A stretch of 64,000 nucleotides of DNA from Streptomyces caeruleatus (GCF_001514235.1 NZ_KQ948924.1:1-64000), one strand, 5' to 3'; counted from the stretch's first letter, positions 35,076 to 44,050 are shown. The notes: generated from the sequence alone by a model not told the origin. Made by a program: numbers and translations.

Positions 35076-35194
35076 CTAGGCCCTGTCGTCAAATTCCCGT
35101 CGTCCGCCCGGAGGGCGGGCCGCGCGGCGTCAGGGGCGCCGAGAGTGCGTGCATGGCGCCGCGCGGCAGGCGGAGATTTGACGACAGGGCCTAG
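35076..35194. mobile_element. MITE-like element 1 (119 bp) with CTAG-flanked inverted repeats
   Basis: Both ends read CTAGGCCCTGTCGTCAAAT inwards (35076-35094 and, inverted, 35176-35194). The element has no coding capacity. Its first 46 bases are identical to those of the element at 51021. The right CTAG supplies the stop codon of the leftward GlxA-type gene. The ends resemble those of Streptomyces IS elements that duplicate CTAG/TA; which transposase mobilises it is unknown. Confidence 0.85.
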
Positions 35195-36170
35195 CGGTCC
35201 GCCGTCGCCTGGAACGTACGGCGGTAGGCCTGTGGCGACACCCCGATCGCGGCGTGCAGATGCTGGCGCAGGGAGGCGGCCGTGGCGAAGCCGACCTGGC
35301 CGGCGATCCGGTCGACCGACAGGTCGCTGGACTCCAGCAGGTGCCGGGCGCGGGCGACGCGCTGCTGGATCAGCCAGCGGCCGGGGCTGAGGCCGACCTC
35401 GTCGTGGAAGCGGCGGGCGAAGGTGCGCAGGCTCATCCGGGCGTGGGCGGCGAGGTCGGTGAGGGTGAGGGGGTCGCCGAGGTTCTCCAGGGCCCAGGCG
35501 CGGGTCGCGGCGGTGTCGGCGGCGCCGCTCTCCGGGACGGGCTGCTCGATGTACTGGGCCTGGCCGCCGTCCCGGAACGGCGGTACGACGCAGCGCCGGG
35601 CGACCGCGTTGGCCAGCTCGTGGCCGTGGTCGACCCGGACGATGTGCAGACAGACGTCGACGCCGGAGGCCGCGCCGGCCGAGGTGAGGATCCTGCCGTC
35701 GTGGACGAAGAGGACGTCGGGGTCCAGCTCGACCCTCGGGTGGAGGCTTCGGAACGCCTCGGTGGACTGCCAGTGCGTGGTGGCTCTGCGGCCGTCCAGC
35801 AGGCCCGCCGCGGCGAGGACGAAGGCGGCGGTGCAGATCGACACGATGCGCGCGTCGGGGCGGATCAGCGCGAGGGCGCGGGAGACCTCGGCGGTCAGCT
35901 CCGCGGGGATGTACGGGGGCGCCATGGAGGCGACCACCACGGTGTCGGCCGTGGCGAGGATCTCCGGGCCCGATCACCGTACTGGACGCCGATCGTGAAG
36001 TCCGCGGTGCTGCGCACCGGCTGTCCGTCGACGCTGCAGGTCAGCACCTCGTACCGGCCGTCGGCCGCGCCGAAGATCCGGCTGGGGATGCCGAGCTCGA
36101 AGGGGTAGACGCCGTCCAGGGCCAGCACCACGACCCGCTCGACCCGCTCCATCTGTCGTTCACCATGCAT
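35191..36170 (-). pseudogene. frameshifted GlxA-type AraC-family regulator
   Basis: The gene encodes a DJ-1/PfpI-like N-terminal domain (VVVLALDGVYPFELGIPSRI; SICTAAFVLAAAGLL with the nucleophile-elbow Cys). A C-terminal AraC double HTH follows (DLAAHARMSLRTFARRFHDE and IAGQVGFATAASLRQHL). The reading frame breaks near 35969-35979. The first part runs off after GVQYGD, while the correct continuation GPEILATADTVVV is in another frame, consistent with one missing base. Downstream of that break the frame is open to the CTAG of the MITE, which provides TAG. Either a real loss of function or a sequencing error. Confidence 0.75.
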
Positions 36171-36205
36171 GGCACGATCCTATCGAAGGTTGGCAATCGT
36201 GCCAT
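36169..36205. promoter_or_regulatory. 10-bp inverted repeat, candidate GlxA-type operator
   Basis: ATGGCACGAT (36169-36178) and ATCGTGCCAT (36196-36205) are perfect complements with a 17-bp spacer. They lie in the gap between the regulator and the divergent oxidoreductase gene. The repeat overlaps the regulator start, which suggests autoregulation. Confidence 0.6.
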
Positions 36206-36241
36206 TTCCCGGGGCGGCGGCTCCCGGCAGGCTGTTTCACC

Positions 36242-37192
36242 ATGAGCACTGTGAACACGATGCGAGCCATCAGCCAGGACGTCCTCGGCGGTCCCGAGGT
36301 TCTGAAGGAAGTGGAGCTGGAGCGCCCGACGCCGCGCCCGAACGAGGTACTGGTGCGGGTCCGCGCCGCCGGTGTCAACCCGACCGACTGGAAGCACCGC
36401 GCGAACGGCGGATTCCTCGGCGAGCCGCCCTTCGTCCTGGGCTGGGACGTCTCCGGCGTGGTCGAGGCGGTCGGCATCGGCGTCGCCCGCTTCCAGCCCG
36501 GCGACGAGGTCTTCGGCATGCTGTCCTACCCGTTCGGCCACGGCTCGCACGCCGAGTACGTCACCGCCCCGGCCCGCACCTTCGCGCCCAAGCCGGCCTC
36601 GATCGACCACACGCAGGCGGGCGCGCTGCCGCTGGTCTCGCTGACCGCTTGGCAGGCCCTGGTCGAGTACGCCGACGTGCGGCCGGGGCAGCGGGTGCTG
36701 GTGCACGCTGCGGCCGGCGGGGTCGGCCATGTGGCCGTGCAGATCGCGAAGGCGCGGGGCGCGTATGTGATCGGCACGGCGAGCGCGGGCAAGCACGAGT
36801 TCCTGCGGGGCCTGGGCGCCGACGAGCTGATCGACTACCGGGAGACGGACTTCACCGAGGCCGTGAAGGACGTGGACGTCGTACTGGACACCCTGGGCGG
36901 CGCGACCTCCGTGCGCTCGCTGAAGGTGCTGCGCCCGGGGGGCGTCGTCGTCTCGATCCTGCCGGTCGGGTCGGACGAGTTCCACGAGGAGGCCGAGCGG
37001 CTCGGCGTACGGGCGGTGCGGATGCTCGTGGACGCCGACCGCGCCGACCTGCGGGCGATCACGGACCTGGTCGAGAAGGGGCAGCTGCGCGTCGAGATCG
37101 CCGGTACCTTCCCGCTGGCCGATGCCACCGAGGCACACGCGCTCGGCGACACCGGCCGGACCACGGGGAAGCTGGTCCTGACGGTCGACTGA
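36242..37192 (+). CDS. NADP-dependent zinc-less oxidoreductase (quinone reductase-like MDR)
   Basis: This 316-residue medium-chain reductase has no structural zinc cysteines. It has the quinone oxidoreductase pattern: FVLGWDVSGVVEAVG, QALVEYADVRPGQRVLVHAA and the nucleotide-binding AAGGVGHVAVQIAKARGA near residue 160. It reduces quinones or enones with NADPH. It is divergent from the GlxA-type regulator, its likely controller. ATG 36242 is used; a later ATG at 36260 is possible. Confidence 0.88.
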   Translation: MSTVNTMRAISQDVLGGPEVLKEVELERPTPRPNEVLVRVRAAGVNPTDWKHRANGGFLGEPPFVLGWDVSGVVEAVGIGVARFQPGDEVFGMLSYPFGHGSHAEYVTAPARTFAPKPASIDHTQAGALPLVSLTAWQALVEYADVRPGQRVLVHAAAGGVGHVAVQIAKARGAYVIGTASAGKHEFLRGLGADELIDYRETDFTEAVKDVDVVLDTLGGATSVRSLKVLRPGGVVVSILPVGSDEFHEEAERLGVRAVRMLVDADRADLRAITDLVEKGQLRVEIAGTFPLADATEAHALGDTGRTTGKLVLTVD

Positions 37193-37193
37193 G

Positions 37194-38300
37194 TCAGAAC
37201 GTGAGCACGGGCTTGATCGCCTTGCCCGCGCCCATGTCCCGCACCGCCTGGTCGATCTCCGCGAAGGGGTAGGTGCTGATCAGGCGGTGCAGCGGGAGCC
37301 GCCCCTCCTTCACCAGCCGCACCAGGGCGGGGATGAAGGTCTGGGTCTCGGCGTCGCCGAGGGTGAGGCCGACGACCTGCTTGCCGCCGAGCAGCCCGTT
37401 GACGTCCAGGGCGACCTCGGTGCCGAACGGCGGGGCGCCGACGACGACCAGGGTGCCGCGGGCGGCGAGCGCGTCGACGCCCTGGCGCAGGACGCCGACG
37501 TTGCCCGTGGTCTCGACGACGCCGTCGGCACCCTGACCGCCGGTGATCCCGGCGAGCGCCTCGCCGAGGTCGGCCTCGCTCGCGTCGACGGTGTGGGTGG
37601 CCCCCAACTCCTTTGCCAGGGACAGGCGTTCGGCGACCCGGTCGACGGCGACGATGTGGGTGGCGGGGGTCAGCGCGGCGGCCATGACGGCGGACAGGCC
37701 GACGGCTCCGGCGCCGAGGACGACGACCGTGCTGCCGGTGACCGGCTTCAGCACGTTCCAGACGGCGCCGACTCCGGTCTGTACGCCGCAGCCCAGCGGG
37801 GCGATCGAGGTGAGCGGCACCTCCGGGTCGACCTTGACCAGGCTGCGCTCGTCCACCAGTGCCCGCTCGGCGAAGGACGACTGTCCGAAGAAGTGGCCGC
37901 CGAGTTCCTCGCCGCCCCGGCTGATCGTGCTGCTGCCGTCGGCCCGGCGGCCGCCGATGAGGTTCAGCGGCAGCCAGGTCGCGCAGTACGCCGGGTGCCC
38001 GCCGCGGCAGTTGCGGCACTCGCCGCACGAGGTGAAGGACAGTACGACGTGGTCGCCGGGGGCGACGCCGGTGACCGCGGGGCCGACGGCCTCGACGACG
38101 CCCGCGCCCTCGTGGCCGAGGACGCCGGGCAGCGGGAAGGGCAGTCCGCCGCTCGCCACGCCGAGGTCGGTGTGGCACAGGCCGGTCGCCACCATGCGGA
38201 CGACGGCCTCGTGCGGTCCGGGCTCGGCGAGCTCCACGTCGGAGAGGGTGAAGGGTGCTCCGCCGGACTCGACGACGGCGGCGCGGGTGGGGATGGACAT
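37194..38300 (-). CDS. zinc-dependent alcohol dehydrogenase (MDR, aryl-alcohol type)
   Basis: This is a 368-residue zinc-dependent dehydrogenase. Catalytic-zinc ligands lie in ATGLCHTDLG (Cys) and GHEGAGVVE (His, Glu). Four structural-zinc cysteines are in SCGECRNCRGGHPAYC near residue 90. The Rossmann motif is VLGAGAVGLSAVMAA. It resembles aryl/benzyl-alcohol dehydrogenases. It lies 25 bases after the aldehyde dehydrogenase gene on the same strand, giving an alcohol-to-acid pathway. It converges with the quinone-reductase-like gene with a one-base gap. Confidence 0.9.
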   Translation of the reverse strand: MSIPTRAAVVESGGAPFTLSDVELAEPGPHEAVVRMVATGLCHTDLGVASGGLPFPLPGVLGHEGAGVVEAVGPAVTGVAPGDHVVLSFTSCGECRNCRGGHPAYCATWLPLNLIGGRRADGSSTISRGGEELGGHFFGQSSFAERALVDERSLVKVDPEVPLTSIAPLGCGVQTGVGAVWNVLKPVTGSTVVVLGAGAVGLSAVMAAALTPATHIVAVDRVAERLSLAKELGATHTVDASEADLGEALAGITGGQGADGVVETTGNVGVLRQGVDALAARGTLVVVGAPPFGTEVALDVNGLLGGKQVVGLTLGDAETQTFIPALVRLVKEGRLPLHRLISTYPFAEIDQAVRDMGAGKAIKPVLTF

Positions 38301-38325
38301 CGTACGAACTCCTAGGCAGGGACGC

Positions 38326-39777
38326 TCAGTCGAGCGAGACGACGACGGACTTGGTCGTGGTGTAGGCGTCGAGCCCCTCGGGCCCGTACTCGCGGCCGAA
38401 GCCGGAGTCCTTGACGCCGCCGAAGGGGACGCCGGAGTCGAGCATCGCCCAGTCGTTGACCCAGACGATCCCGGCCTGGAGGCGGTCGGCGACCCGGTGG
38501 GCCCGGGCCAGACTGCCCGTCTGGACGCCCGAGGCCAGGCCGTACGGCGTGGAGTTGGCGAGCTCGACGGCCTCGTCCTCTGAGTCGAAGGGCTGGACGG
38601 TGAGGACCGGGCCGAAGATCTCCTCCTGGATCACCCGGGAGTCGTTCGGCAGGTCGGCGATGACGGTGGGCTTGTAGTAGTAGCCGCCGTCGAGGTCGAG
38701 GCGCTCACCGCCGCAGACGATGCGGCCGCCCTCCTTGCGGGCCAGGTCGACGTACTCCTCGACCTTGCGCAGATGCCGCTCGCCCGCCATCGGGCCGATG
38801 ACGGTCTCGGGCTTGCGCGGATCGCCGAGCGGTACTCCGGGCACGGCGTCGGCGAGGATGCCGAGCAGCGTGCTGTAGACCTGCCGGGCCACCAGGAGCC
38901 GCGGTCCGCCCATGCAGAACTGGCCGGTGTTGAAGACGAAGCCCTTGATGACCGCGCCGACGGCCTTCTCCAGATCGGCGTCCGCGAAGACGATGTGGGC
39001 AGCGTTGCCGCCGAGCTCCATGGTCACGGACTTGAGCGACTCCCCGGCGAGGGCCGCGACCTTCCTCCCCACCCCGGTCGAGCCGGTGAAGGCGACCTTG
39101 TCCACCCCGGAGTTCCGCAGCAGCGCCTCGCCGACCGCGGGGCCGCCGGTGACGATGTTGACCACGCCGTCGGGGACACCGGCCCGCTTGAAGAGCTCGG
39201 CCATGTACAGCGCGCTGAGCGGGGTGTCCTCGGCCGGCTTGTGGACCACCGTGTTGCCCGCCGCGAGGGCCGGCGCGATCTTCGAGCCGGAAAGGATCAG
39301 CGGGAAGTTGTACGGGCTGATCGCCGCGACCACGCCGAGCGGCCGCCGCCGGACGTAGGCGAGGGCGTTCATGGGCGTCTCCCGGACGGAGCCGTCCAGG
39401 GTGTGGGCGAGGGCGGCGTTTTGTTCGTAGTCGTTGGCCGCGGTGGTCACGTCGACGGCGTGGGCGAGCGTGATCGGCTTGCCGACGTCCCGGCTCTCCA
39501 GTTCGGCGATGGTGTCCGCGTTCTCCCGGATCAGCTCGGCGACCCGCTGCAGCACCCGGCCCCGCTCACGGCCGCTCAGCCCGGACCAGGCGCCGTCGTC
39601 GAAGGCGTCCCGCGCGGCGCGCACGGCCGCGTCCACATCGGCGGCACCGGCGTCCGCGACCGTGGTGAGGACCGTGCCGCGGGACGGGTCGACCACCTCG
39701 GTGCGCGCTCCGTCGGCGGCCTCGCGCCACCGGCCCCCGATGAACAGCCGACCGGGTTCGATCTCGAAGGTGGTCAT
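38326..39777 (-). CDS. NAD(P)-dependent aldehyde dehydrogenase (benzaldehyde-type)
   Basis: This 483-residue ALDH has the coenzyme loop FTGSTGVGRK, the general-base Glu in MELGGNAAHIV near residue 258, and the catalytic Cys in GQFCMGGPR near residue 292. The C-terminal KDSGFGREYGPEGLDAY is also present. Its first residues resemble benzaldehyde/salicylaldehyde dehydrogenases. ATG 39777 follows GGGAG by five bases; the in-frame GTG at 39783 is less likely. It heads the ALDH-ADH operon and is divergent from a MarR gene with twin operators. Confidence 0.9.
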   Translation of the reverse strand: MTTFEIEPGRLFIGGRWREAADGARTEVVDPSRGTVLTTVADAGAADVDAAVRAARDAFDDGAWSGLSGRERGRVLQRVAELIRENADTIAELESRDVGKPITLAHAVDVTTAANDYEQNAALAHTLDGSVRETPMNALAYVRRRPLGVVAAISPYNFPLILSGSKIAPALAAGNTVVHKPAEDTPLSALYMAELFKRAGVPDGVVNIVTGGPAVGEALLRNSGVDKVAFTGSTGVGRKVAALAGESLKSVTMELGGNAAHIVFADADLEKAVGAVIKGFVFNTGQFCMGGPRLLVARQVYSTLLGILADAVPGVPLGDPRKPETVIGPMAGERHLRKVEEYVDLARKEGGRIVCGGERLDLDGGYYYKPTVIADLPNDSRVIQEEIFGPVLTVQPFDSEDEAVELANSTPYGLASGVQTGSLARAHRVADRLQAGIVWVNDWAMLDSGVPFGGVKDSGFGREYGPEGLDAYTTTKSVVVSLD

Positions 39778-39810
39778 CGCCACTCCCCAGCTTCATCGCC
39801 AAGTTTTCAA

Positions 39811-39861
39811 CCAACAGGATTCCTGTTGGTGCGCAGTCTGTTTACAGACAGGTTTCCTGTC
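39811..39861. promoter_or_regulatory. twin MarR-type operators
   Basis: CCAACAGGATTCCTGTTGG (39811-39829) and GACAGGTTTCCTGTC (39847-39861) share the core ACAGG(A/T)TTCCTGT. They lie 34 bp apart centre to centre in the ALDH/MarR divergent gap. The second one ends right before the earlier possible MarR start. They are the likely sites for repression of both genes. Confidence 0.78.
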
Positions 39862-39880
39862 AATGCTCTACGCTGAACTC

Positions 39881-40318
39881 ATGCTCGACGCCCAGGTGAC
39901 CAAGGCAGCTCCGTCGCTTCTCTACATGGTGAAGCAGGTGGAGCTGGTCGTGCGCTCCCACCTCGACGAGCTGGTCAAGCCGTCCGGGATCACCGCCCTG
40001 CAGTACACGGCGCTCACCGTCCTGGAGCGGCACGACGGACGGTCGGCCGCACAGCTGGCCCGCGACTCCTTCGTCACGGCCCAGTCGATCTCCGACGTCG
40101 TACGGTCGCTGGAGACCCGCGGGCTGGTCCGCCGGGAGCGCAATCCCCGCAATCGCCGCGAGCTGCTGATCCTGCTGACCGACGCGGGCCGTGAGCTGCT
40201 GGCGCGCCACGCGGGCCCGGTGCGGGAGCTGGAGGAGCGGATGGTGCGGGACCTCACGGCCCATCAGGCCGAGCAGTTCCGCCAGGCCCTCAGCAAGTCC
40301 TGGCACGCGTTGTCGTAG
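39881..40318 (+). CDS. MarR-family regulator
   Basis: This is a 145-residue winged-helix repressor. The recognition region is SAAQLARDSFVTAQSISDVV, and the wing is RRERNPRNRRELLILLTDAG. An in-frame ATG at 39863 would add six residues; neither start has a clear ribosome site, so a leaderless message is possible. MarR proteins usually respond to phenolic or aromatic ligands, which fits the divergent ALDH-ADH operon for aromatic alcohols. That link is inference. Confidence 0.88.
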   Translation: MLDAQVTKAAPSLLYMVKQVELVVRSHLDELVKPSGITALQYTALTVLERHDGRSAAQLARDSFVTAQSISDVVRSLETRGLVRRERNPRNRRELLILLTDAGRELLARHAGPVRELEERMVRDLTAHQAEQFRQALSKSWHALS

Positions 40319-40491
40319 TCACGCCTCGCACATCTCCCGCACCCCGTACGGCAGTTGGCGAAGCGACTGTCGCAATTCGAAGACATATGTCAATCGAACA
40401 TGCTCAAATTCGGTCGTCGGGGGTAACTTGCAGTGCGGGGACTGGATTTGAGCAGCCCGCCGCAAGTGAGCAGGTTGGAGGCGATGTCGTC

Positions 40492-40872
40492 GTGCAGCAG
40501 GGACCTGCGCCGTTCAGTCGGCATCTGCGCGTCCACCGGCACCGGGGTCACACGGTGCTGGAGTTCCACGGCGAGATCGACATCGCGGCCGCCGTCGAAA
40601 TCGCGCCATACCTGGACCGGGTGACGGCACACCCCGACGCCAGGATCGTGATCGACCTGCGCAGGATCGAGTTCTTCGACTGCTCCGGGCTGCGCCTGCT
40701 CTACCGGGCCCGCGGCCGGGCGCTCGACCACGGCGGGCAGCTGCACCTGGTCTGCACCCACCCGCTCACCCTGCGCGTCCTGAGGATCACCGGCCTGTCC
40801 CGGCTGCTGCCCCCGCACCCGACGCTGGACGCGGCCCTGAACCAGCCGGAGGCCACGTCCGGCACGTTGTGA
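40492..40872 (+). CDS. STAS-domain anti-sigma factor antagonist
   Basis: This 126-residue protein is formed by a single STAS domain. The phosphorylatable Ser lies in EFFDCSGLRLLYRA, and the preceding strand is ARIVIDLRRI. Such proteins bind anti-sigma kinases when dephosphorylated by SpoIIE-type phosphatases like that at 14273. GTG 40492 has GGAGG ten bases upstream. An in-frame ATG at 40387 would add an implausible 35-residue leader, though it cannot be excluded. Confidence 0.85.
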   Translation: MQQGPAPFSRHLRVHRHRGHTVLEFHGEIDIAAAVEIAPYLDRVTAHPDARIVIDLRRIEFFDCSGLRLLYRARGRALDHGGQLHLVCTHPLTLRVLRITGLSRLLPPHPTLDAALNQPEATSGTL

Positions 40873-40925
40873 GGAGCCCGCTGCCCCCCTGTCGCGAACG
40901 TGTGCCGGCCGCCCTCGTCCTTGGA

Positions 40926-41879
40926 CTATTCGGTTCCCGGCGCGTCGAACAGGGCGCTTACGGACTCCCCGTTGTGAATGCGGCGCACGGCCTCGGCGAG
41001 TGCCGGGGCGATGGACAGGACGCGCAGCTTCTCGGTGCGCTCCTGCGCGGGGACCGGCACGGTGTTGGTGCACACGATCTCCAGTACGTCGGGCTGCTCG
41101 CCGATCCGCTTCAGCGCGCCGGCCGCGAACAGACCGTGCGTACAGGCGACGCGGATCGAGCGCGGGCCCAACTCCCGTAGCCGGTCGAGGAGTTCGAGGA
41201 CGGTACTGCCCTTGGCGATCTCGTCGTCCAGGATGATCACGTCCCGGCCGGTGACCTCGCCGATGACGGAGCTGATGCTGACCCGGTCGTCCGCGAACCG
41301 CTGCTTGGCGCCGGCGGCCACCTGGGCGCCGATCATCCGCGCGAAGGCGGCGGCCTCCTTGGCGTTGCCGAGGTCCGGCGAGACGACGGTCGTACGGGTG
41401 AGGTCGTACTCCCGGAAGTGCGCGGCGAGTTCACGCAGCGCGTGCAGGTGGTCGACCGGCACCGTGAAGAAGCCGTGCACCTGGGGCGCGTGCAGGGTCA
41501 TGGCGAGCACGCGGCTCGCGCCGGCCGCCACCATCAGGTCGGCGACGAGCCGCCCGCCGAGCGAGATGCGGGGCGCGTCCTTCTTGTCGGAGCGGGCGTA
41601 GGAGTAGTGCGGCATCACGACGGTGATCCGGCGCGCGGACGCCCCGCGTGCGGCGTCGCACATCAGCAGCAGCTCGACGAGGTGCTCCTGGACGGGCCGG
41701 ACCAGGGGCTGGATCAGATAGACGTCCCGCTCCCGGCAGTTGGCCTGAAGCTGCACCTCAAGGCAGTCGTTGGCGAACCGGCTGACCCGGGTGGGACTGA
41801 GCGGCACCCCCAGATGGGCGCAGACCTCCGCCGCAAGCTCGGGGTGGGCACTGCCGCTGAACACGGCGATCTCTCGCAC
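40926..41879 (-). CDS. ribose-phosphate pyrophosphokinase (PRPP synthetase)
   Basis: This is a 317-residue enzyme making PRPP from ribose 5-phosphate and ATP. The ATP/flexible-loop region is HYSYARSDKKDAPRISL (91-107). The PRPP loop is VIILDDEIAKGSTVLE (214-229), and the catalytic His is in TLHAPQVHGFF. The usual flexible-loop Arg-Gln-Asp-(Arg/Lys) is altered to RSDKKD, as in class II-like or secondary paralogues, so it may be a second copy and not the housekeeping enzyme. The GTG start is preceded by GAGGAG. No purine or histidine genes are adjacent. Confidence 0.87.
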   Translation of the reverse strand: MREIAVFSGSAHPELAAEVCAHLGVPLSPTRVSRFANDCLEVQLQANCRERDVYLIQPLVRPVQEHLVELLLMCDAARGASARRITVVMPHYSYARSDKKDAPRISLGGRLVADLMVAAGASRVLAMTLHAPQVHGFFTVPVDHLHALRELAAHFREYDLTRTTVVSPDLGNAKEAAAFARMIGAQVAAGAKQRFADDRVSISSVIGEVTGRDVIILDDEIAKGSTVLELLDRLRELGPRSIRVACTHGLFAAGALKRIGEQPDVLEIVCTNTVPVPAQERTEKLRVLSIAPALAEAVRRIHNGESVSALFDAPGTE

Positions 41880-42076
41880 ACTCGGCTCCTCGCATGATCG
41901 TTTCTGCTCCCGGGGTCATGCTACGGGGACCCGAAATTCGCTTGCCGTCCGCCGGTGGAGCCGCGCCATGATGGCCGCGTCCGCGTTCCCTCACGTCAGG
42001 ATCCCTCGCATGCGCCGACTCCTCGACAGCACCCAGCGCCCCTGCCGGCCCACGGTCATCGAGGACTCGACCCCGC

Positions 42077-43978
42077 ATGCACACCCCGAACACCCCGAAC
42101 ACCCCGAACACCCTGAACATCGGCATCCTGGCCCACGTCGACGCCGGTAAGACCAGCCTCACCGAGCGGCTGCTCTTCGACCACGGCGCGATTCCCCGGC
42201 TCGGCAGCGTCGACGGCGGCGACACCCGCACGGACGACGGCGCCATCGAACGGCAGCGCGGCATCACCATCCGCTCCGCCGTCGCCGCGTTCACCGTCGG
42301 CGACACCCACGTCAACCTGATCGACACCCCCGGGCACTCCGACTTCGTCGCCGAGGTCGAGCGCGCCCTGGAGGTCCTCGACGGCGCGGTGCTGCTGCTG
42401 TCCGCCGTAGAGGGCGTGCAGGCACAGACCCGTGTGCTGATGCGCACCCTGCGGCGGCTGCGGCTGCCCACGGTCGTGTTCGTCAACAAGATCGACCGGG
42501 CGGGCGCCCGCTCGGACGACCTGCTCGCCGACGTCCGCTCCAGGCTGACGCCCCACGTCGCACCGCTGAACTCGGTGACGGGACTCGGTACCGCCGACGC
42601 CCGCGTACGGCGGCGCTCGCCCGAGGATCCCCGGGTCCGCGCCGACCTGGCCGAGGCGCTCGCGGAGGTGGACGCCGCCATCCTGGCAGGGGTCGTGGAC
42701 GGCCCCGAACCGACCGCGGACGAACTGGGCCGGGCTCTCGCCGCCCGGACGGCCGACGGCTCCTTCCACCCGGTCTTCTTCGGCTCGGCGCTCGGCGGCC
42801 AGGGCGTGCCGGACCTCGTCGAGGGCCTCACCCGGCTCATCCCTCCGGCCCCGTCGTCCGGGACCGGCGCACCGCGCGGCACGGTGCTCGCCGTACGGCC
42901 CGGCCCCGGCGGTGAGCGCACGGCGTATCTGCGGCTGTACGAGGGTGAGGTGACCCGGCGCCGGCGGCTGACGTTCCTGCGCCGGGAGTCCGACGGCCGG
43001 AGCACCGAGGTCGTCGGCCGGGCCACGCACCTCGACGTGTTCGGCGGCGCCGAGACCCTCACGGCAGGGAACATCGCCGCGCTGACCGGCGTCCCGGGCA
43101 TCCGCGTCGGCGACCGGCTCGGCGCACTGGACGACCGGACCGCGCAGTTCGCGCCGCCGACGCTTCAGACCCTGGTCCGGGCCCGCAACCCCGCCCAGGC
43201 GGCGCCGCTGCGGACGGCGCTGCTGACCCTGGCGGACCAGGACCCGCTGCTCCATGCCCGGCCCGCGCCCTCCGGCGCCACCGCGCTGCTGCTGTACGGC
43301 GAGGTCCAGATGGAGGTGCTCGCGGCGACCCTGGCGCAGGACTTCGGCGTGGAGGCCGAGTTCGAGCCGGGCCGGGTGCGTCTGCTGGAGCGGCCGCGGG
43401 GCGTGGGCGAGGCCTCGGCGGAGATGCCGTGGCACGACCACACCAGGTACTGGGCGACGATCGGGCTGCGGGTCGGACCGGGACCGCGTGGCTCGGGCGG
43501 GGTGTTCACCTACGAGACGGAACTCGGCGCGCTCCCCCGCGCCTTCCACCAGGCCGTCGAGGACACGGTTCACGCGACGATGGAGACGGGACCGTCCGGC
43601 GCACCGGTGACCGACTACCTGGTGACACTGACCCGGTCCGGCTACAGCGCCCCGGTCAGCACCGCCGCCGACTTCCGCGGGCTCACCCCGATCGTGCTGC
43701 GTCGCGCGCTGGAGCGGGCGGGGACACGGCTGTACGAGCCGTACCACGCGTTCGAGACGGAGGTTCCGCTGGACGCGCTGGCGCCGGTGTCCGCCCAACT
43801 GGCGTCGTGCGGAGCCGAGTTCACGGGTACGACGGGCGGGTCGACGTCATGGCTGATCACCGGCGAGCTGCCGGCCCGCCGGGTACGGGAGGTCGAGCTG
43901 CGGCTGCCGGGGCTCACGCACGGTGAAGGGGTGTGGTGGTCGCGGGTGTCCGGGGACCGGGAGCTGAAGCGGCCCTGA
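42077..43978 (+). CDS. TetM/OtrA-type ribosomal protection protein
   Basis: This 633-residue translational GTPase is related to EF-G. G1 is AHVDAGKTSLTERLL, G3 is DTPGHSDFVAEVE and G4 is NKIDRAG. EF-G-like domains 3 to 5 follow. Length and sequence match the OtrA/TetM group, which removes tetracycline from the ribosome; Streptomyces genomes often carry such genes without producing tetracyclines. Resistance is therefore plausible but not proven. The N terminus carries a Pro-Asn-Thr repeat from four 9-bp units. GAGGA lies 11 bases before ATG. Confidence 0.9.
   Translation: MHTPNTPNTPNTLNIGILAHVDAGKTSLTERLLFDHGAIPRLGSVDGGDTRTDDGAIERQRGITIRSAVAAFTVGDTHVNLIDTPGHSDFVAEVERALEVLDGAVLLLSAVEGVQAQTRVLMRTLRRLRLPTVVFVNKIDRAGARSDDLLADVRSRLTPHVAPLNSVTGLGTADARVRRRSPEDPRVRADLAEALAEVDAAILAGVVDGPEPTADELGRALAARTADGSFHPVFFGSALGGQGVPDLVEGLTRLIPPAPSSGTGAPRGTVLAVRPGPGGERTAYLRLYEGEVTRRRRLTFLRRESDGRSTEVVGRATHLDVFGGAETLTAGNIAALTGVPGIRVGDRLGALDDRTAQFAPPTLQTLVRARNPAQAAPLRTALLTLADQDPLLHARPAPSGATALLLYGEVQMEVLAATLAQDFGVEAEFEPGRVRLLERPRGVGEASAEMPWHDHTRYWATIGLRVGPGPRGSGGVFTYETELGALPRAFHQAVEDTVHATMETGPSGAPVTDYLVTLTRSGYSAPVSTAADFRGLTPIVLRRALERAGTRLYEPYHAFETEVPLDALAPVSAQLASCGAEFTGTTGGSTSWLITGELPARRVREVELRLPGLTHGEGVWWSRVSGDRELKRP
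42083..42118 (+). repeat. 9-bp tandem repeat, four units
   Basis: ACCCCGAAC occurs three times followed by ACCCTGAAC, directly after the start codon region of the ribosomal protection gene. Changes in copy number would keep frame. Confidence 0.9.
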
Positions 43979-44050
43979 CGCACGGCCAACGGACAGGTCC
44001 GGCAAGGGATTTGGGGGTACTTGGTTGAAGAGGGAAGGAGAAACGTCGCC

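Noticed and set aside
42077..43978. Tetracycline biosynthesis cluster
   Set aside because: Only the ribosomal protection gene is present; no polyketide synthase or tailoring genes are in the window.
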